Shown here in pieces: positions 10,503 to 22,417 of a stretch of DNA of 64,000 nucleotides. A program made the position numbers and the translations under genes. Source of the stretch: Theristus sp. LFF4_11 (taxonomy: Eukaryota > Nematoda > Chromadorea > Monhysterida > Xyalidae); contig JASANC010000609.1 of the NCBI GenBank assembly GCA_030248135.1, forward strand, positions 1 to 64,000, given 5' to 3'. The number at the start of each line of letters is the position of its first letter. Within the stretch, counting starts at the first letter, position 1. Under the pieces are notes generated by a model that saw nothing but the letters and a program-made list of their open reading frames with translations, searched no databases and was not told the origin of the DNA.

Positions 10503-12171
10503 TCAAAAGGCAGCGATCATGTCGACGACGTCGTAGGCGCTGTTGGCCAGTTGCGCGAACGACGTCTGCAGCACGAAGGCGGCGTTGCCGGTCATGCCGA
10601 GCAGCATGTTCATGTCGATGGTGTTGCCGATCGCCACCGCCATCACCGTGTAGCCCTTGGCGCGCTCGCGCTGTGCGGCGCCCACCGGATTCGTGCCCGG
10701 CGCGTTGTGACTGCAACACACGGACGCAACATTCAGTACTCTAAAACAGACACAACATAAAACATAACAGAAAAATCTACAGTCGAAACTCCATGACATA
10801 CCCAACTGTATGACTGATTCGTTGGTGGTCAGGTGTGATGCATGGATTCGGTGCAAACCAAAAATTCCGCCCTTCACGACGATTCATGCACAGAGTGGCA
10901 TGCATCAACGAATCAGCTAGTTGGATATGTGATGGAGTCCAATCCAAATTGCAAAAAAAATAAAAAACAGTCGCTCATGCGGCGCTGCGTACATGCCGTC
11001 TGTCAACACCATGAGCACTTTCTTGACCGGCTGTGCACGGCCCTGGTCCATGATGGAGCCACCAAACGTCACGGCACTGCAAGAAGACAAACGTGACGCA
11101 CACGTGTAATTGTGTCTGATCGAGTCAAATTGTGCCAAGCCATATCGTCGCAGTTCAATCGCGCACTGTTGCCAATTCAGTTCAAAATTCAAATTCCATT
11201 TTCAAGTTTCGCACATCCTTGTCACTCACGCGTCCAGATTAGTCGCCCATCCGGCGCCGTACGGAATGCCGGCAATGCGATTGATGACGCTCGGCTCGTT
11301 CTGCGTCACCTGACTGAAATGCCACAGAATTGTGCCGCCCAGCGAGAACTTCGCGGCGCCAATGATCGTGCGGTTCGGGCAGATCTTCGACGCACGCGCC
11401 ATGTTCATGCCAAACTCGCGTTCCTGTGCGTCATTCGCAGAAATAAGATCCTCTCACGCTGAAAAACGCTGCCATGTTTACTCAGCCATTCCGTACCACT
11501 ATTGTTCAGCAAAGTTGAACATTTTTGAAACTGCTGGAAATTTGAGTTCGTTGACATGTTTGTTCAGTAGCTTTTCTCCACCGTTTACCAGTTGAAAGTT
11601 GGGCGTCGTCACGGAGGCGGAGTCGTCAAAGATCAGCACCAAATCCAAGCTCTCTTCGAACTGTTTCGTTGAGGCTGTCGGGTCGCAGTTGAACCAGCAC
11701 TGGCAGTCCAACTGACAGACATCCTGCGTGTTCTCACGACACACGCCGCTGTGGAAGACGCCAAACGCCTGTCCCTGCGGCCACTCGGCGCACTTCTCGT
11801 TGCACCATTTGTGCGTGCACTGGCCGGTGTTGATCACGTGAAACTGGCCTGCAGAAATAGCAGAAATAAAACTCGATCACGCCCGTGCAACGCTGAACTT
11901 TTTGGCCAATCAATTTTCTCAAACAAGAAAAACGCTGAAAATAAACTAGCATCCAGGTGTTGTGGTCGTCGTTGTGGTTGTTGTTGTCGTTGTCGTCGTC
12001 TTCTCGGGACACGGATCCCAAAGTTCCTGTTTCGGATCGATGCCAATGTTGTTCAAGAGGCCCACGGCATCGTTCACGACGTCGTACGTGTCCGCGCAGT
12101 CATAACACTTGTCACTGCAGTCCGAGTCCTGACCCTTCACACGGCACACGTGGAATCGAAGCACCAGTGTC
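10503..12171 (-). CDS. Secreted VWA-domain protein with Cys-rich module and Thr-rich linker (5' end unresolved)
   Basis: Exons in coding order: 12171 to about 11945, 11848-11589, 11423-11230, 11076-10993 and 10710-10503; all joins after the first are in phase. The first exon encodes a Cys-rich stretch (DCSDKCYDC) and ends in an uninterrupted run of about 14 Thr followed by PGC. The second encodes a compact Cys module (CTHKWCNEKC ... CQLDCQCWFNC) and the start of a von Willebrand A domain with the MIDAS DxSxS motif (LIFDDSAS). The VWA domain continues to VLMVLTDG, with TDG as the later MIDAS part, and AVAIGN, then ends MIAAF. The splice after the Thr run needs a GC donor or an unseen boundary. 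The true start is not found; the dermatopontin-like gene lies just upstream on the same strand, so one longer transcript cannot be excluded. A MITE sits in the last intron. VWA proteins of this kind mediate extracellular adhesion. Confidence 0.75.
10778..10945. repeat. MITE family B copy
   Basis: About 168-bp foldback element. One end reads TACAGTCGAAACTCCATGACATA and the other is its imperfect complement (GGATATGTGATGGAGTCC). TGATGCATGGATTC near one side pairs with GCATGCATCAACGAATCAG near the other. It lies in the last intron of the VWA gene. Confidence 0.75.
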
Positions 12172-12305
12172 CTGAAGCGAAATGATGCGTCGCGCTGAGA
12201 GAAAGACGTCAAGCAACGCGCAAATTTGGCGACTGAGTGAAGTGCGTTCAGCCGAAGTGGTGGCACACGCATACACTTACGGAATGGCCGAGTAAACATG
12301 GCAGT

Positions 12306-12550
12306 TTTTTTTCAGGGTGCAAGGAGCGCGCGAAATTTGAATGAAAGAAAAACGACGTTCAGAAACCAGATTGTGTGCCAAATTTGACGCGTTCATTTAG
12401 ACGAATGGATTCTTCGTGCTATTCTGTTCATTCTTTCTCCCTTGCACACATGAATAGGAATTATATTGGCATTTTTAAAAAAGACATCTCCTAGTCTGCG
12501 ACTGATCCCGCCTTGATGGACTGCCTTATTCGGCCATACTGTACGTACCC
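12306..12550. repeat. Dispersed repeat D, copy 1
   Basis: About 245 bp matching 28570-28823 in the same orientation with many substitutions. Shared blocks include AAGNAGCGCGCGAAATTTGA, ATTTGACG and CTAGTCTG..GATTGATCCC. It overlaps the last coding exon of the dermatopontin-like gene, so the C-terminal codons there come from the repeat. Confidence 0.7.
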
Positions 12551-14665
12551 GTCAACATGCCACTGATCAATGTCCTTGATCACTTGTCCATCAATGACCT
12601 CTGGAAATTGAAACGAGTCAAACTGATAGCGTGGCCGTTCAATAGCGAGCGACGTGTCCAAGTCGGTCATGTTCTTCGTTGGTTCGCATTTGAACAGTCG
12701 CAGGCCTCTGCTCAGGCAGCACAACACTTCCACCCTGAGATGACAAAAGTCTTTTTTGTTAGTGCCAGTATTTATATCCTAAACTGTCCAAAAAGCCCTT
12801 CTGCCGTACTCTCTGTGCTCCTTCTTCGCGTTCCACCAACTTCGCCATCCGGCCACGTACCACACGGTCTTGTCGTATTTTCGTGCTCGTGGCGAGATAC
12901 AGTGCGGCTTCCAGAAGCAGTACTGCAGAAAAAACGCAGAAAATGTCCGCTGATTTGAAGCTTATCGAAAAACCGAAAACCAAGTTTTAACGCTTCAGCT
13001 GTCTTGAGAACGTACGCAGACAGAGTAGGTCAACTCGACACATTTCGACAAGAACGCGTAGTCCTTGACAAGTCTGCCGCCTTGGAACGTCTGAACGCCC
13101 GGCTCCGTTGGCGCTGCGCTTTGTGTCCGCACTGCTTCCCTTGTGCCAGGCGCCGGCGCACCACCGACTTCAATGACGCCAAAGTGCGGGAATTTGTAGA
13201 GCGTTTGCAAGTACATGCCGTCGGCACACAGGTGCGCTTGACGCTCAAACAGTTTCGGCAGCTTTTTGATGCCATCTGCGCCTGCGAGTCAATCGGTCTA
13301 GTTATGTGACACACAACCAAAAACACTCAGCTGGACTCAAACCACAATAAACAGACCTTATAGCATAACAGATCCGTTGTTATTTTTGTTCAGTTGATTT
13401 TGTTTCAGCAAAATAATTTTGAAAAAAAAATTGTAATTCGAAAATTTTGATGTGAAAAACTTGAGAGTCGAGGCCAACTTGCAGGCAACGTTGCGAGTTC
13501 CGGCCAGCCAAACGGTGCCGAAGTGGGCACAACACACTCGCCACTGGAATAGACGGCAATCTTCAGTGCAAGATCCTTCCACGTGCGCCGACGCACGCCG
13601 GAGCATTTGTTCACCAAATGGTCAATCTCTAAAAGCAACAGAACAACACCAACAACAACAACAACAACAACGAAAAATATACAACGAAAGCAACTTTCAA
13701 ATCCACGCCTCTCACTTTTCACGTCGCGACCTTTGATCAGCCACTGGCAGAGTCGAGCTCTTGCGTACCCTTGACTGAAAATCGTTCAAAAATTGTTTTT
13801 TCTTATTTCATAAAAAAGCCAACTTTTGTCGTTGCGGATGCACTCACGTGACCATGACAGCCTGAATGCCCTGTCGAGGCTCTCTGTCGAACTTGCTGCG
13901 CATCACGGTGTCCCACGGCGCTTGCAGGAAGCTCATGCCTGTGTAGACACACCGGCCAATGTCAACGACACGGTCCGCCATGAAGCAACAGCGCCATTGA
14001 ACTCTTCAAATGGTTTTTGCCGTTCAAATCGGTTCATATAATCGAATGACACTGGGAAAAAAGCGTTTTAGATTTGGGCTTCTTTCATTGCAACTGAAGC
14101 CTGAAACTGGAATGCAGAAGAAACTTTGCAGAATTATGAGAGAAAGAATTGAAAGAAATTTGTGTCTGTCTGGCAATTGAAGCGCTGTTTTTTAAGAACC
14201 GTCTCAACTGCGGCTGACTTTCGTTTCGGCGGCCACGGCGGATTGAGCGTCAGTTCGGTGCGCATGCCGCCCATGTACTCGTCGCAGCCGCAGCTTTTCC
14301 ATTCGTCGTCTAACAGCAAATTCTCGGGCGGCCACGTGAATTTGAATTTGTTGACGCACACTTCAAGCGCCTGAGCAATGACATTTACAAATGAAATCGC
14401 AAAAACAAGCGTTGCATTTGAAGTTCTTGCAAAGAAAATCTCAACAAATATAGTTGGTCGAAACGAAGCAGACTGCAAACAACCGTGTCGACAGTGCGAA
14501 ACGATCGACAGGTGACTCGGAAGCTCATGTCGTCGTACAGGGTGTTGTGGTGTTCGCGTGTTTTGCCCTTTTTTACCACCAAATCAGCGACAAAGTGCCG
14601 CTCCGGACAGAACACTTTTGCATTCAATTGGCCGAGTTCAGTTCGAATTTCAACCAGCGCACTTT
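12491..14665 (-). CDS. Dermatopontin-like multi-repeat secreted protein (5' end not found)
   Basis: About eight exons with good GT..AG signals, in coding order 14665-14484, 14370 to about 14210, 14003-13848, about 13770-13723, about 13632-13480, about 13302-13020, about 12925-12800 and 12735-12491. The encoded pieces repeat the dermatopontin signature: a 'G-x-R-S/T-E ... W-x-V/F-x-C-C' strand pattern, as in GGMRTEL ... VQWRCC, FVADL ... MSFRVTC and VAGWRSWWNAKKEHREYGR ... VEVLCC, with tyrosines and paired cysteines as in that family. Dermatopontins are small extracellular matrix proteins; this one would carry three or more units and so is larger than the usual single-domain form. Several exact splice points are tentative. 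The last about 15 codons and the stop lie in dispersed repeat D. No signal peptide exon was identified upstream of 14665. Confidence 0.55.
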
Positions 14666-14729
14666 CTGGGGTGATGCAGAACTTAAACAGCAGCGCTAAA
14701 GAGAACTGCAGTGTCACTGATGATCTCAT

Positions 14730-17049
14730 TTTAGTTTTGTTGTGCGACTTTACATGTTTGGTTTTTTCAGCAATCCCTAACTTTCACCGAAAATAACGTC
14801 ATTACTGAGTTCAAGCATTCTCATGGTTTACTTTCAGTGAACGTAAACCCACATGCATCTATTGTTGAACAATTTACAAATTTTGTGTCGAGTTCAACAA
14901 CGTAATATGCTTTGTTGCGTGCTGGTTGTTACTTCTCCAATGCTATTTTTGCAGACACCAAACTAAAAGAAAAAAATGCAAAATAACATTTGTCAGGTTT
15001 TCGGTAAAATGTTGAAAAACATCAAAATCTGCAAAATCTGAGTTATCATTCACTATTTGCATGCTGATCACGAGGCTGCCGTTATCAAAGCTCCCGCTGT
15101 TTCACGAGAGGAAATTGGAAAACTGTGAGTGAAGTGATATCAAGCTTTCTCTTAGTCAGTGTGCAATAATGATTTTCTAAATAATCACGATCGAAAACAA
15201 AAAAACTGTTTGATCTGCCCATTTACCATTTCAGCATCGAAGAAAACGAAAACCGTGATAAAACTGCATTTTCTGCTGTAAATAAGCGTTAAAAATAGTT
15301 GAAACGTCGATTCTTGTTCGTGGCAAAGAAGGTCGGTAAAAAATGAACGACATCAGTGCTAGAATTTTCATTTCTCTTCATCACATGATAAAATACAACA
15401 TGATTTATCTTCTAAATTTTGACGTCCTAGACAAATCGCCTGTGATAATCGCAGCAATGTAAGACGTGGTGGAAAATGTACAGAAATGTGAGCTGCATTT
15501 TTTGACTGATCTGGTACCAACAAAGGTACAGTCAATTGAAAGGTCATTCCATTCGTTTTTGATGGAGAATGATTCTTTGCAAAAATTTTGTTGTAGTTGC
15601 ATCATAACTTTTTTTTATTTCGAAATTCTTTGATTCTTTCGTCAGTGACAGTTTTGACTTCAAATTTCAATTCTCGTCGAAAGGTTGCAATGTACTGGAT
15701 TAGAGATCCGAATAAAGACGTATAGATCTCTTGAAAATTGTCCATTCTACCAGGAACAGAAAATAAGTTGAGATGCACGGAAAAGAAGCTTATATGGCGA
15801 TCACAAGAAGTCGTCGCATCGCCACAAAAGTCAACAAACCATACAGAATGTTTGTGATATTTTGTTCATTGCTGATTCTTGGTTGTTGATTTTCAGGTTT
15901 GAATTTGCAAACATTGAGTTCTAAAAGGCGTTCGCTGTGACAGACACGTTCGCAGCATTTTCAGGTGCTATCACAGAACAAATAGGGCCAATTTGTACTA
16001 TTTCACATCTGATGATCTTTGTGCAAGTAGCACACAGTGTAGAATGCGCACTTTTGCACAACAGAATGTTACTTTTTAATTCCTGGTTTATTGTAGTTTC
16101 TTTGAAATTTAGGTCAATAGGCAACCAACCGTTTCTGAAACCGGAGGAAACCGACAGAAACAAATCGATTTTGACGCATTGTCATTCTGGTTAAAAATAT
16201 GCTTTTCTGGTGGATAAAACTTCTGTGACGCACAAGAACAAGCTGATTAACAAACAACAATGGATTGCCACATTCCATTCGATTCAGGAGATTTTTTGCC
16301 AAGTTATTGTTCAGTTTCAGGGCGGCGTGTCAATGAAGCCTGACTGACACAAAAAATCCAGATTGTTTTTTTTGTAGCCCAGTTTACGTGTTATTTGGCC
16401 TCACATTGATACATATTTTTTTCTCGGACACGGCTGAAGTTTTTTTTTCACACTTTTGTAGGCGCTTTTTTGACGGTTTTTTATTCGCAAATTTCTAATA
16501 TCAAATATGCGTTGATGAATTGGTTTGTATATTTTATTAATAATAATTGTTCGCGAAATTTTAATTTTCTTGAAATAGTTGTTCTTGAAAATCATAGGCA
16601 CTCACTCATTCGTTGAGTCATTCCCAACAACAGGAACGCAGTTTTGAAAAAGTTTGATATTTTTTTGTTATTTTCAGCCGAAAACATTTTAACAAAGAAC
16701 CACCCATAGAGAAACGACGTCACGAACTAACGAACATGATGCTCACTCATAAGCCTTCACTACCGACCGCAAAATGTTGTCGAGACAGCCGATTTTGCAG
16801 TGCACCCAATCAGACTACCGGCAACAATCGCTATCATTTGAAGTATCCTGACAGATCAGCAGACCACACTCACGGTGGTCCAGTGATTGTTGAGATCGAC
16901 AACAGCTCACTCGATTGGTCGGTGTGCTTTGCTGTTGCGCATATTCGCTAAAAGGTTTTTATGCAGCGCTGGAAAAAACTATTAGTTGAACAAATCTTTC
17001 AGGCACTACTGCAGCTGAAAACATTGCAAAATCGCTAGATTTATCATTT
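14730..17049. other. Gene-poor A+T-rich region
   Basis: No coding pattern with splice support was found. Short open frames (for example 15937-16194) lack homology and codon bias like the neighbouring genes. T-rich and A-rich runs are frequent. A 5' exon of the dermatopontin-like gene could lie here but cannot be pointed to. Confidence 0.4.
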
Positions 17050-17205
17050 ACAGTCCAACTCAATAACAAATCCCACTAGCTGATTGGTTGGTAGTCACGT
17101 GATGCATGGATTCTATGCAAACCAAACTCCGCTTCTACAGTCATTCATGCACAGAATGCAAGCATCAACCAATCAGCTAGTTGGATATGTTATGGAGTTG
17201 GTCTG
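17050..17205. repeat. MITE family B copy
   Basis: About 155-bp element. One end reads TACAGTCCAACTCAATAACA, then AGCTGATTGGTTGG and CACGTGATGCATGGATTC. The other end carries the complements (GCATCAACCAATCAGCTAG, GGATATGTTATGGAGTTGG). It is more complete at both ends than the 10778 copy. Confidence 0.8.
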
Positions 17206-17277
17206 TGCTTATCAAATTGTTCACCCATTTTCAAGCTAAAACGCTTCAGTTCAATAAACTGTTGTGCACATTTACAG

Positions 17278-17487
17278 TAGTCCGCTCAGCAGTGCACGTG
17301 AATCCAGCGACCCAGTGGCAAAGCAACGTGCTGCTTACAGCTTGTCAGTTGCATCCGGCAACATGGCCCTTGCATCGAGCGTATACCGTCCAAAGACTCC
17401 AAAGCCCGTCTACTCGTGTGGCACACGAAGAAAGGTCAGACAACGTCGACGGTTGTCTCGGCAGCTGCGTTACTCCGCCGACGAACA
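17278..17487 (+). other. Possible orphan coding exon(s)
   Basis: A TTTACAG acceptor at 17271-17277 is followed by an open frame of 70 codons with balanced, GC-richer codons than its surroundings (SSPLSSARESSDPVAKQ..., later PKTPKPVYSCGTRRK). It ends before a possible donor (CAGGTTTGCG at 17485). I recognise no family and find no partner exons, so this may be a gene remnant or chance. Confidence 0.2.
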
Positions 17488-17596
17488 GGTTTGCGTTTGG
17501 AGTTGTGAAAATTTATGAACACTCTGGAGACAACGGAAGCTACGGATTTCGTTACTAAAGTTGCTATTAAACTGATTGAACTGATGACTGAAAATG

Positions 17597-17797
17597 ACGA
17601 TCTTTTATTTTGTTCCCGAGACTCAATGCGCGCATAGATAGGTAAACAGTTCCATGCATGACTAGGGAATTCAAAATTGGCAAAGTGATCCGAGTACCCT
17701 AAATAGTTCCGAGTCACTTTGGTGATTTTAAATTGCCACATAAAGATTGAAACCAGTTTTCTTTCTACGTCTGCACACGCATTCAGTCGCAGAACCT
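17597..17797 (+). repeat. MITE family A copy
   Basis: Full-length copy with CCCGAGACTCAATGCGCGC at one end and CGCATTCAGTCGCAG at the other, and the internal TTCCATGCATGA, GAATTCAAAATTGGC and AAAGATTGAAACCAG blocks. Confidence 0.85.
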
Positions 17798-17799
17798 AA

Positions 17800-19675
17800 A
17801 AAATTTATACGGCATGTTCTAAGTGGCAGTGGTTTAGCTAGCTGGTGGCAACGTTTTATCATTTCAGTGATCTGAATTCATTTCGCTGTGTCATATCAAC
17901 CTCGTTTCGTTCTGAGACTACGTAAAAAACTAAATTGAAAAAATGTGCGCTTTTCCTGAATGGTGAATTTTGACTACGATTGTAAAGCAACTCGTACATG
18001 ATGCATTGTAAACGCAGTCAGCTGAACGATCGACGCGTTCTGGTGTTGTGTGCGACGATTTTAGATTGTGGAAACTCACGTGCGTTGGTGACGTGCTGAG
18101 CGCTATGCATTTGCAATGTAGGTAATCGCCCGTTTAGCCCAAAACTACGTGCACTGTCACCAGTAATGCTGCATTTCGCCACAAAAATCATGCTGAATCA
18201 AATGTTGATTGGCACTTTCAACCTTGAGCGCACACACGCCTAAATACAAAATGTTTATACGTGCACATACCATTCGCATGTCCCTTTGCTGTTTGAAGTC
18301 ATCAGCAGATACACACGTTCACCAAAGATTATTGATTTCTTTTCGCTGATTGAAACATACCCTGTATGTAACGAATAACTTTTTACTATTTGTGGGATCG
18401 ACCAACCAACATGGACACTGTAAAACTGAGTTGTAACTTGCATTGTATACGTCTTTTATTACATTTTGTACACCACACTACAGTCTCAAAAAATCAGGTT
18501 TATGCCGTGGCGTATGACAAACAAAAGTCCGACTGAACGGCAAAAAATAATCGAAATTATTACAAATAATTAGGTAACATAATCAGCTTTTATTGTAAAA
18601 ACAGGAGAAACTCCGTTTAATGTTTAGTCGTCATGGTCGGTCAAAACAAATCGATTTAGGTTATGTCTGATTTATATCTCTGCAATTTTGCGTTCTCATG
18701 TCCACCCGTATCTTAGTAAACAAAATTTGCCCGTCTTGCTCTCTCTTTAACGGTAACTGAAACCATACTAATCTTTTTCAGCAAACAAAATTGCGCTGTC
18801 GACAAATTAAAAACGCTAAAACAATGCGTTTTATGTTTCAAAAGTTCAGTAACCCACGCTGCACGCTGCATACAACCTACTGACTTAGTTTGGGTGGCAT
18901 TTTTTGATTTTTTTCGTCTGATGTTGTAATTTGATTTTGTTAACAGATAATGCAAAAGATGGGAAAAGATTTATGTAATAAGTGCCTAATAAAGTTTTAG
19001 ACATTTTCTGTGATGTGCGCTTGTTTGCGGTATCATTTACCGCATAATTTGCGAGACTGCATGGACTCCGTTGCTTGCGTACGACAGTTGTGCTCAAATA
19101 GAGCGGTCGCGCTGAACTAACTTTTTATGATCATATGTAGTTTTCATGCAACCTTGGGATTTATCAATGCTTGCGTTGCTTCGTTGGATGTGTCTCTTCC
19201 AACGATTTCGATTTTTGCCGCTGTCCAAATTTATTTGCGTTTCTGGATTTGTTGCTGCTGCCACGCAGTTGTCGTTTTTTAAAGGCCAACACACGGTTTT
19301 AATTGCGATTGTTCCGCGAGATTTTCTGTTTTTTTCTACCGAGAAAACCCGCTCAAGGCCATTATTTACGTTGTTTGCTTTTCACATTTTTATCTTGGTT
19401 GTGCGACCGTCACGGTACTTTGCTACATGTAACTGTACAATATTTACAGGAAAAAGAGCTATAATAATAACTTTCCATTAAAATAAACGTTATCAATCAA
19501 TCGGGGAAACGTAAAAATGATGAGTGAGCCACTTGTCGAGGATCCACTGACGTCGTCAGACGATGCGGTACGCCACGCGTCAATTTTCAACGTTTTGTAG
19601 GCATCTGCAATACATTCACTTTCCCTTAACAAATATTATGTTTTACATGCAATTATTATCAATTTTTAGGCTTTT
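17800..19675. other. Gene-poor region
   Basis: A+T-rich sequence with no supported gene, RNA or structured repeat. The 19146-19481 open frame is hydrophobic but has no family match, no splice context and ordinary spacer composition. Confidence 0.4.
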
Positions 19676-19785
19676 CTGCGACTGTATGGGTTTGCAGATG
19701 TAAAAGGAAATTAGTTTCAACACTAATCTTTGTGGCAACTCAAAATCGCCAAACTGACGGCCCTACCTAAGGGACTCGAATTTTA
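19676..19785 (-). repeat. MITE family A, truncated copy
   Basis: Half-length copy keeping the TTTGCAGATGTAAAAGGAAATTAG end and the AAATCGCC...GGGACTCGAATTTT block; the distal half is missing. It lies just past the 3' end of the H2A gene. Confidence 0.65.
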
Positions 19786-19826
19786 TTTTATTGCACTTTT
19801 GTTAGCATTTCACGGTTGCGTGTGGT

Positions 19827-19842
19827 GGCCCTGAAGAGGGCC
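19827..19842 (-). terminator. Histone mRNA 3' stem-loop
   Basis: On the minus strand the sequence reads AACGGCCCTCTTCAGGGCCA, a six-base-pair stem with a TCTT-type four-base loop flanked by the usual AAC and ACCA. It lies about 50 bases after the H2A stop codon, as expected for a replication-dependent histone mRNA processed through SLBP and U7 and not polyadenylated. Confidence 0.93.
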
Positions 19843-19892
19843 GTTGGGTTCGGGTAAGTGGCCACTGCGGGCCAATTGCAGTGCTCACACGT

Positions 19893-20300
<408 letters not shown>

Positions 20301-20630
20301 TCAATACAATGAAGAGATGCAATAAGTATTAGGTTGACAGTAATCTTACGTTATATGTAGGACTTTGCGGCCGCGTTGCTAGGTCAATGGATTGTACGAA
20401 AAGCACAACGCGCACAAAGTAAAACCTGCACGTTGTGCTGTTGTAAAGACTTCTTGTTGCGTCGAAACGGTAAAAGTGTATAGTGGCCAACGTGCATAGT
20501 GGCCATGAAAAACGCCTAGTTATAGTGTCCAAAACATATGCCAAAGTGGCCACGACATATATCAGAGTGGCCAATGCCTATGGACAAGTGTCCAATAGCT
20601 ATAACATAGTGGCCAATAAACATGCATAGT

Positions 20631-21205
20631 CAGTACCGAAGGCGAAAGCAAATTTTCGAGGGGGGGGGGGTGTCGTCACGTGGGGGGGTGCCGAAAATTT
20701 TTCAGTGGGGGGTGTCAGTCATGGTACAGTGACACCCCCCCAGGCGTGGGCCATGGGGGGGTGCACTATTGTAGAAAATTTTCTGGGGGGGGGGTGCACA
20801 CCCCCCACCCCACCCATGAGATTTTTTCGCTTAAATTTTGAAGGAAAAACACTAAATTTTGCTGCAAAATCTTTGAAATTACAATGAAGAATGTCAAGTT
20901 ATCATATATTTAGCTTATATTATGGTCTTTAAAGACAAAAAATCATGATTTTTGAGCAAAAATTCATGATTTTTGGGTGGTCCGAGAAAATTTTTGGGGG
21001 GTGTCACTGTTACTTAGGTCCATCTAGGGGGGGGGGTGGGGGGGGGGGTGGCTAGCAAATTTTGAGGGGGGGGGGTGTGGATGGTCCAGTGTCAGGTTTT
21101 GGGGGGTGGGTGTCGCGTGACCCCCCCCCCACCACCCCCCCCACGCGGAGGTCTCGGGTGCTCTGGGGGGGTGTACCCCCCCACCCCCCCTCGTCTTCGG
21201 TACTG
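20631..21205. mobile_element. hAT-type MITE rich in G/C runs, 8-bp TSD
   Basis: 575-bp element with terminal inverted repeats CAGTACCGAAGGCG / CGTCTTCGGTACTG. It is flanked by the direct repeat TGCATAGT (20623-20630 and 21206-21213), the 8-bp duplication typical of hAT transposition. The interior has many runs of eight to twelve G or C. It interrupts the left TIR of the host element; the right TIR keeps the empty site. Confidence 0.92.
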
Positions 21206-21800
21206 TGCATAGTGGCCAATACAGGGTTTTGAATAATGCTGTTACAGGGTGATCCAGAAGTTATGATTTTTGAACTTTGTTGTTATTTCTGGCACATTCA
21301 AGTGACAAACTGTTGCTTGAATGTGTTGCAAATCATGTCATGTTTGTTGAGCAGCTTTGGGATCAACAACAAATGCAAATTGTGCAAAATACCGGTTCTA
21401 CGTTGGCGAGTTTTATATTATGTGATTCATACAATGGTGATTTTTGAATCAAATGGGGATCGATAACCAATGCAAGTTGCTGACAAGACGCGGTCAAACC
21501 AATGTGACGTTTGACAGAAGCATTTATACAAGCAAATTGTGAACGAAAGCACACAAATAGACAATATGGCGGCCACATCGCTCGATACACAAGTTTGCGA
21601 TACCCTGGAGTGGCGTTCGAGTTTTCGATTAAAAGTATGTGGCTTTGGTTTTTAAAAATGTTTACATATCTATTGTAGTTTTATTCAAACGTGTCCGGAC
21701 TAAAATGACGTCATTTGCTTTAAAAACGTTGTCAACTGCCGAGTGCTGGGCAAAAAAACTATTCGAACAAGGGTTGATCGATCAAATCCCTCCACTTGGC

Positions 21801-22360
21801 ATGGCCCGGTACTCGTTGGCTGTCGCTTTCCTGTTGCTTGTGATACACTGTGACGGCAGCGATGATGAAAGACTGACGTGTTACAACGGCTACAAAGACA
21901 ACACCAGGCGGAACGAAATGGTACCGGTCACCTGTATTGTCGGCAATGTGTGCGCTCTGATGAAGACTGAAGGGCTCAACGTGGCATACTGTGCCGACAG
22001 ATTAGAATGCGTGGATGGCTATAGCACACGTCCGATTGAAGATGACTGCTTCGTCACAACCTGTTTGGTGGTTTAACAAGAAAAAAAAAGACATGTTGCT
22101 GTGAAACCGATCGCTGCAACTTTCTTCCCCGACTGGAGGAACCAACAACGACGACTACGCCAAGTACAACTTCGACAAGCACGACGACGACAGCAACGAG
22201 CACGACAAGCACGACGACGACAGCAACGAGCACGACAAGCACGACGACGCCAGGTGCCACCAGCGGCACCGCCAGTCACTGCGTTGACGCTGCTGCTTGT
22301 GATCTGGGGTTAATTTTGATGTGCGTTTTTGGATGTTTCCTGAAGTGTTTTATTGATTGA
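21801..22360 (+). CDS. Ly6/three-finger-domain surface protein, frame broken
   Basis: The first part (21801-22076) encodes a signal peptide (MARYSLAVAFLLLVIHC) and most of a Ly6/uPAR domain starting LTCYNGYK with nine spaced cysteines. A second frame, entered near 22090, encodes the hallmark Ly6 end CCETDRCN, then a Thr/Ser mucin-like stretch and a hydrophobic Cys-containing tail to the stop at 22360, which resembles a GPI-anchoring signal. A TAA and a run of nine or more A separate the frames. There is no plausible intron, since the gap is under 35 bases, so this is a decayed gene, a homopolymer error or unusual splicing. The gene sits wholly between the TIRs of a mobile element. Ly6 proteins are small extracellular ligand-binding or adhesion proteins; the role here is unknown. 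Confidence 0.6.
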
Positions 22361-22417
22361 TTGATCATGCGGATGCGCGAGCGAGCGAAGCGAATACTAC
22401 ACTGTTCTCTTTCATTT

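Noticed and set aside
10483..10760. Arg/Ala-rich open frames on both strands over the last VWA exon
   Set aside because: Shadows of the GC-rich coding exon; the VWA frame is the one with domain motifs and splice consistency.
19146..19481. Hydrophobic 111-residue frame as a membrane protein
   Set aside because: T-rich spacer sequence often gives Phe/Leu-rich frames; no start context, splice or family support.
21639..21800. Upstream in-frame ATG giving a longer Ly6-type protein
   Set aside because: It would bury the clear signal peptide 54 residues inside; the start at 21801 is preferred.
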